8,828 nucleotides of DNA from contig SIAG01000163.1 in the NCBI GenBank assembly GCA_009691925.1, forward strand, positions 1 to 8,828. Reading direction: 5' to 3'. The notes under the pieces were generated by a model that searched no databases, was not told where the DNA came from, and saw nothing but the letters and a program-made list of their open reading frames with translations. Below are positions 4,946-8,828 of this stretch, one piece after another. The DNA comes from Planctomycetaceae bacterium (GTDB lineage Bacteria > Planctomycetota > Planctomycetia > Pirellulales > UBA1268). Numbering within the stretch: position 1 is the stretch's first letter; each line of letters begins with the position of its first letter. Made by a program: the position numbers and the translations under genes.

Positions 4946-6145
4946 TCAGGGGAGGCCGATGAGGACCCACGTCCGTTCGTGCGTGCCGCGGCGGACGGTG
5001 GCCTCGACCCGCCCGGCCGCCAGACCGTCGGCCGTGGTCTCAAACTCCGCCCCCCGGCCGCCGATCCGCCAGGTGAGTGAGCCGGTCTCGCGGTCGAACC
5101 GGCCAGCCACCGGCTCAACGGCATCGGAGACGGCGTCGAAATAGTTGCCGCGCACCGTTCCATCCCGATGGAGGGAGAGCTCAAGGAACACATGCGGCGC
5201 GAGAGCCTGCTCTCCTCCGGCCGGGACTGCGGCGAACGCCCCCAGGGGGAGCCACGGCGAAGACGCGTCATCGGGCGAGAGCGAGACCGTCGCCGGGCGC
5301 CGCCGGTTTGGCTCGGGCCCGGAGGGTGGGGCGTTGTCCCCCCGCAACAGCACGCTCACCGTGCCGTCGGCGGCCACGGTTCCCTTCCCAAGGTCCTCCG
5401 CCACCGGTGCTGCGGGGAGAGCGGTGCGGGGCGCCGGCAAAGCCCCGTCCGCGCTGGGAAAGACGATCAGGTCGGCTGCAGGGATGTCGGCGTCCACCGC
5501 CGGGCTCTCGGCCGACGCTGGCAGCACCGATCGGGCTACGGTCTCCCCATCGAAGGGCTCCCGCGCCGTCCATGCCGCCAGTTCCACGCCGCGGGTGTCG
5601 GCCTGGGTCGTCTCGCGCGCCCCGCCAGCCAGGACGATCTCCCCCGCTCCCTCCTCCGGCCGCCACGCGCCGGGATGGTCTGCCCGCCACGCCGCGCTGA
5701 AGAGTGCCGGGCCGGCCCAGGGAAGCGCGGCCGATCCAACAGCAGAGCCGATGGAAGGGATTGGCCCCGGCCGAGCTGCCGGGAGCGCGGTCGTCTGCGG
5801 GGTCTTGTTGTCGATTTTTTTGCCCGGCGGAGGCGTCCCCTTCCCGGCTGGCTTCCCGGCTGGCTTCCCGGCTAGGGGGCCCGCCGTGGCCGGTTTGGAG
5901 GTCGACGACGGCTTTCCGGAAGGCTGGGCCCGTGGAGCGGCCGCCGGCTGCGGGGCGGGCTGGGTCCGCGGCGGAGGGGGGGCGGTCCGCCACCGCCGTC
6001 CGGGGCGCTGGGCCTGGGCCGGCAGGCTCGTCGCCACGAGCAGGAGGATCGCCACCGGCGCCCACACAAGAGGCCGCACCGACGTCTCCCACCGCTTCCC
6101 CGAGGCCGGCCGATCATCCCTGCCAAACAGACTGCCTGCGGTCAT
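4946..6145 (-). CDS. Secreted Pro/Ala-rich protein with planctomycete-type C-terminal beta domain
   Basis: This 399-residue protein begins with a long n-region and a hydrophobic stretch (about 25-42, LVWAPVAILLLVATSLPA), followed by AQA-Q, a good signal-peptidase site after residue 45. It is therefore probably exported. Next comes a Pro/Ala/Lys-rich low-complexity region (about 50-125) that includes the repeat GKPAGKPAGK, then a variable middle (about 130-310). The C-terminal module (about 318-399) starts HVFLELSLHRDGTVRGNYFD and ends THERTWVLIGL. It resembles small beta domains in planctomycete secreted hypotheticals, in which a GNYFD-like turn recurs. AGGAG lies about 8 bases before the ATG. 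The gene converges on the HD gene, with 25 bases between the stops and no visible terminator there. A strong terminator upstream (6191-6227) separates it from the cytochrome gene, so it needs its own promoter. The function is unknown. Confidence 0.75.
   Translation of the reverse strand: MTAGSLFGRDDRPASGKRWETSVRPLVWAPVAILLLVATSLPAQAQRPGRRWRTAPPPPRTQPAPQPAAAPRAQPSGKPSSTSKPATAGPLAGKPAGKPAGKGTPPPGKKIDNKTPQTTALPAARPGPIPSIGSAVGSAALPWAGPALFSAAWRADHPGAWRPEEGAGEIVLAGGARETTQADTRGVELAAWTAREPFDGETVARSVLPASAESPAVDADIPAADLIVFPSADGALPAPRTALPAAPVAEDLGKGTVAADGTVSVLLRGDNAPPSGPEPNRRRPATVSLSPDDASSPWLPLGAFAAVPAGGEQALAPHVFLELSLHRDGTVRGNYFDAVSDAVEPVAGRFDRETGSLTWRIGGRGAEFETTADGLAAGRVEATVRRGTHERTWVLIGLP
5841..5874 (-). 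repeat. In-frame 12-bp tandem repeat encoding GKPA units
   Basis: The plus-strand unit TTCCCGGCTGGC occurs twice in full and once in part. On the minus strand it encodes the repeated Gly-Lys-Pro-Ala of the secreted protein's low-complexity linker. Because the unit is a multiple of three, copy-number change would lengthen or shorten the linker without breaking the frame. Confidence 0.7.
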
Positions 6146-6190
6146 GGTTGTCTCCTGGAAACCCGATCACCGGATCGCATCGTACGCCTC

Positions 6191-6227
6191 AAAAAAAACC
6201 GGAGACGCCGTCGGACGGCGTCTCCGG
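6191..6227 (-). terminator. Strong intrinsic terminator after the cytochrome gene
   Basis: On the minus strand CCGGAGACGCCG and its perfect complement (12 bp, GC-rich, 5-base loop TCCGA) are followed directly by eight T (6191-6198). This is a textbook Rho-independent terminator. It lies about 50 bases past the cytochrome stop codon and about 45 bases before the next ATG, so it isolates the secreted-protein gene. Confidence 0.92.
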
Positions 6228-6278
6228 AGATTCATCGGCGCGTTTCGCCGTACCCCTTACTCCAGCGTCACTCAAGCG

Positions 6279-6674
6279 TCACTCCACGGGGCCGCCAGGC
6301 AGTTTGCCCATCTTGATGAGCTCGCCGAATGTCGGCCCGCCGTCGGCGCTGTTCATCGCCGCGACTGTCTCGAGGGCCTTGCGGATCTTCTCCATGTTCT
6401 TGGCATCTTCCTTCTTGTCGAGAAGGTCGGCCAGGGCTTCGCCGTAGACGTTGCGCTGCTTCTTTTCCTTCCCCTTGTGGCAGACGTTGCACTTGGCCGT
6501 ATCGACGGCCGCGGCCAGCGCCTTCTCGGCGGGATCACTGCTGTCCGGCTTGACGTACACGGCCTTGAACTCGTCCTGGAACTGCTTGATCGCGAACGCC
6601 GGACGGCCAAGGCCCCCCAAGACGATTCCCACGGCCACGGACGTCACCACGAGCAAAACACGGCCCCGCTTCAT
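6279..6674 (-). CDS. Exported monohaem c-type cytochrome, small
   Basis: This is a 131-residue protein. Residues 1-28 form a signal peptide (MKRGR, hydrophobic core LLVVTSVAVGIVLGGLG, cleavage after AFA28). A single haem-binding CNVCH motif lies at residues 62-66, preceded by an acidic helix and followed by a Lys-rich stretch KGKEKKQRNVYG. Met107 and Met122 are candidate sixth haem ligands. The C-terminus GPTFGELIKMGKLPGG is Gly-rich. It should sit in the periplasm and carry electrons; the partner is unknown. The frame is also open to an ATG at 6716, but that codon lies in the loop of an inverted repeat, while AGGAG sits 8-9 bases before the ATG at 6674. The later ATG also gives a better signal peptide, so I chose it. 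It follows the kinase gene by 69 bases, with a terminator-like hairpin between them, and ends before a strong terminator, so it may be transcribed alone. Confidence 0.82.
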   Translation of the reverse strand: MKRGRVLLVVTSVAVGIVLGGLGRPAFAIKQFQDEFKAVYVKPDSSDPAEKALAAAVDTAKCNVCHKGKEKKQRNVYGEALADLLDKKEDAKNMEKIRKALETVAAMNSADGGPTFGELIKMGKLPGGPVE

Positions 6675-6693
6675 CGGCTGCACTCCTGGGTCG

Positions 6694-6726
6694 AAAAAGG
6701 TCGGTCTAGTCTCCATTACTAGACCG
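6694..6726 (-). terminator. Inverted repeat with short T-run between kinase and cytochrome genes
   Basis: Read on the minus strand, CGGTCTAG and CTAGACCG (8-bp perfect arms, 9-base spacer) are followed after three bases by five T. This looks like a modest intrinsic terminator for the kinase gene. It could instead be a dyad operator for the cytochrome gene, since it lies 28-52 bases before that ATG. Confidence 0.5.
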
Positions 6727-6743
6727 TGCGGCCGCGTGGCATG

Positions 6744-8828
6744 TCAAGAATCGGGCCGCCGCGGCGTCTCGACAGGGGTCATCGCTGGGAAATCCCACGG
6801 GTTTCCCTCGCTCCACCCCCCGATCGAGCCCTCATGACGGAGGGGCGGATTGACCGCCGAAAAGGGGATCTCCTCGCGCTCGGCGGCCCCGTCGATCCGT
6901 CGGAAGCTCGCCCCTCCCTCGTACCTCCCCCCAACGTCGGTCCATTCGATCGCCGCGCGGTGGGCGTCGGGCTGGCCGATGCCGGCCTGCTCGAGGAACG
7001 GCCGGCCCGGAGGGGTGAGGAACCGACAGCGTTCGGTCGTGACCCGGAGGATCGGCATCACCGGGAGGCCCGGCGCATCGACAAGCTGGGCGAAGCCCTC
7101 CTGATTGGCCAGGAGCGCGTCGCGCACAACGAGCTTGATGGTGGTCGCCGCTTCCCCTTGCGGCCCCCCCTCGGCGCGGAGGAAGCGGCCTCCGGTCACG
7201 CACCGTCCGCCAGACCAGACCACCGCCAGGGCCGCTCCGCCCTCGGCCGACAGGAAGGTCCCCGCGCCGATCGCCTGGACGCCCGAAAACCGCACCAACG
7301 ACTCGGCCGGGTGGCCTCTCGCTCCGCTTCCTTCCTCCTCGCCGGCAGGTCCATCGGCCCCGGTATCTTCCCGCGGAGCCTCAGCCCGCTCCCCGAGCAC
7401 GAACACGGCTTCCCCGTCCCGCGCCCCACGCTCGGCCATTCCACCCCCCTCGCGGATCTCGAGGAGCGTGCCCTCCGCCTCGAGCGTCGCCCCCCGACCG
7501 AGGGCAAACAACGCCGAGGTTCCCGAGGACGCCGGCACGAGACGCAGACCGACCCCCTCGAGCACGAAGCTCCCCGACACGATCGTCAGCCCCGCGGCGG
7601 GATGGCTGCCGGCCGGCGGCGAAAATCGCAGCACGGGATCGTGGCCCGGGGCGGCCCGGAGGGTCAGCCGCCGGCCCACCATGACACAGGGCTCTTCGTC
7701 CCGGACGCCACTGAAGGCGCACTCGACGACATCGCCGTCGTCCGCCACCCCAATCGCAGCCTCGAGCGAAGCGACATCCCCGAGGCCCGACGGGCCGTCG
7801 ACGATCCGCCAGATCCGGCGCGGGGTCGCCACCCGATCGCCGGCGGGATTGCCGGCTTCACCACCGCCCCCGTCGACCGCCATCGGGAAGGTCGCCGCGA
7901 GTCTCCACTTGCGGATCTTCGGCAGCCCCCACAGCCCGGCGATCGTGGCCAGCAGCGCCACCACCGGCAGGATCCAGGGCCAGGATGAACCCGCGGCCCG
8001 CGGCAGGTCCAGATCGGAGCCCCGCGCCCGTTCGACATCGAGGTCGATGCCGAGCATGGCGGCGATCGCGACCAGATCAGCCACGAGTTGTGCCGGGGTC
8101 TGGTATCGATCGAGAGGCTCTTTCTGCAGGAGCCGCTCGACGACCGCCTCGAGGCCGAGCGGGATGTCGTCACGGTCGGCGGCGACCGGCGGCGGCGGGC
8201 TCTGCTGGTGCTGGAGGAGTTTTTGAACGGCCGTGCCGGCGGCAAACGGCGGGCGCCCGCTGAGCATGAAAAAGAGCGTGCAGCCGAGCGAATAAAGATC
8301 GCTGCGCACATCCGCCGCGCGGGGATCCCTGGCCTGTTCCGGCGAGATGTAATCGTACGTGCCGAGCGTCATCCCGCTCTCGGTGAGATCGGGGACCCCC
8401 CCGACCGCCGGCAACCGCGCCAGGCCCATGTCAACCAGCCGCGCCCGCCCCGCCGGGGTGACGATGATGTTCGACGGCTTGATGTCGCGGTGGACGACGC
8501 CGCGCTCCGAGGCATGCTCGAGGGCCTCGGCGACCTGCGCGGTGAATCGGAGGGCTCGCGGCACGTCGAGCGGCCCCTCGTCGTGGACCACATCGCGGAG
8601 ATTTGTCCCTTCGATAAACTCGAAGACGATGTAGTGCCAGCCGGCATCGGAGCCGACGGCGTGCACCCGGCCGATGTTCTCGTGATCGAGCCGGGCGGCG
8701 AGTTGGGCCTCGTTCTTGAAGCGCCGGAGCATGTCGACGTCGGACGAGTGCTGGCGGGAGAGCACCTTCACCGCCACCACCCGGTCGAGCGTCGTGTCGG
8801 TGGCCCGGAACACCGCCCCCATCCCCCC
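6744..8828 (-). CDS. Membrane Ser/Thr protein kinase with beta-helix-like outer domain, 5' end missing
   Basis: The first residues lie beyond the right edge. The visible frame starts inside the glycine-rich loop (GGMGAVFRAT), so the ATG at 8822 is not the real start. Numbered from that Met: catalytic Lys19 (AVKVL), Glu38 of helix C, HRDIKPSN at 111-118, the metal-binding triad as DMG (131-133, normally DFG), and SPEQ (160-163) as the APE equivalent. All active-site residues are present, so an active Hanks-type kinase is expected. A single membrane segment follows at about 281-299 (WPWILPVVALLATIAGLWGL), then an outer part of about 390 residues. This part has short repeated beta-strands (RRLTLRAAPGHDPVLRF, LTIVSGSFVLEGVGLRLV, TIKLVVRDALL) that suggest a right-handed parallel beta-helix, perhaps a ligand sensor. 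Such kinases are numerous in planctomycetes. The ligand and targets are unknown. A terminator-like hairpin follows the stop. Confidence 0.88.
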   Translation of the reverse strand, partial: GGMGAVFRATDTTLDRVVAVKVLSRQHSSDVDMLRRFKNEAQLAARLDHENIGRVHAVGSDAGWHYIVFEFIEGTNLRDVVHDEGPLDVPRALRFTAQVAEALEHASERGVVHRDIKPSNIIVTPAGRARLVDMGLARLPAVGGVPDLTESGMTLGTYDYISPEQARDPRAADVRSDLYSLGCTLFFMLSGRPPFAAGTAVQKLLQHQQSPPPPVAADRDDIPLGLEAVVERLLQKEPLDRYQTPAQLVADLVAIAAMLGIDLDVERARGSDLDLPRAAGSSWPWILPVVALLATIAGLWGLPKIRKWRLAATFPMAVDGGGGEAGNPAGDRVATPRRIWRIVDGPSGLGDVASLEAAIGVADDGDVVECAFSGVRDEEPCVMVGRRLTLRAAPGHDPVLRFSPPAGSHPAAGLTIVSGSFVLEGVGLRLVPASSGTSALFALGRGATLEAEGTLLEIREGGGMAERGARDGEAVFVLGERAEAPREDTGADGPAGEEEGSGARGHPAESLVRFSGVQAIGAGTFLSAEGGAALAVVWSGGRCVTGGRFLRAEGGPQGEAATTIKLVVRDALLANQEGFAQLVDAPGLPVMPILRVTTERCRFLTPPGRPFLEQAGIGQPDAHRAAIEWTDVGGRYEGGASFRRIDGAAEREEIPFSAVNPPLRHEGSIGGWSEGNPWDFPAMTPVETPRRPDS

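Noticed and set aside
6716..6716. Upstream ATG as the cytochrome start
   Set aside because: It lies in the loop of an inverted repeat, lacks a ribosome site and would place 14 extra residues before a typical signal peptide.
5145..6722. 525-codon open frame on the plus strand
   Set aside because: It runs antisense through the secreted-protein gene, the strong terminator and the cytochrome gene. Those minus-strand frames have signal peptides, ribosome sites and a haem motif, while this one has nothing recognisable.
6726..8226. Long plus-strand frames (420 and 373 codons) opposite the kinase
   Set aside because: They are antisense to a clear protein kinase with all catalytic motifs, and their composition is that of out-of-frame GC-rich sequence.
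1..8828. tRNA genes or CRISPR arrays
   Set aside because: No T-loop GTTCRANTC in a cloverleaf context and no regularly spaced direct repeats with unique spacers were seen. The tandem repeats present have no spacers.

Overview
The window looks like chromosome from a high-GC planctomycete, probably Pirellulales-like. The grounds are indirect: two small proteins that begin with the same short zinc ribbon followed by unrelated tails, a membrane-anchored Ser/Thr kinase with a large beta-helix-like outer domain, a Pro/Ala-rich secreted protein with a planctomycete-type C-terminal beta domain, and a small exported monohaem cytochrome. No rRNA, tRNA or CRISPR array was found.

Layout. Positions 1-370 hold the left part of an IS66-family insertion sequence on the minus strand. 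Its transposase reading frame is broken near position 67. The element sits inside a more A/T-rich gene (288-983, minus), which I recognise with moderate confidence as an accessory, defence-island type protein. The insertion removed everything after residue 204 and supplied a 27-residue tail. Positions 984-1783 are a gene desert of about 800 bases with a probable tyrosine-recombinase remnant and a cluster of short perfect hairpins. From about 1784 rightwards the sequence is ordinary high-GC coding DNA: a zinc-ribbon protein (1784-2551, minus); a divergent intergenic region with two short tandem repeats; a zinc-ribbon membrane protein (2871-3533, plus) and an HD-domain phosphohydrolase of the dNTPase-like type (3574-4920, plus), probably co-transcribed; then, converging on them, a secreted protein (4946-6145, minus), a cytochrome c (6279-6674, minus) and a Ser/Thr kinase cut by the window edge (6744-8828, minus). 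A strong intrinsic terminator (6191-6227) separates the cytochrome gene from the secreted-protein gene, and a weaker one (6694-6726) separates the kinase gene from the cytochrome gene.

How they work together. I see no complete multi-gene system. The right-hand genes look like housekeeping or lineage-specific genes placed side by side, with terminators between them. The most interesting part is the left end: a foreign-looking, probably defence-related gene truncated by an IS, next to a recombinase remnant and a hairpin-rich non-coding stretch. This resembles a decaying island edge.
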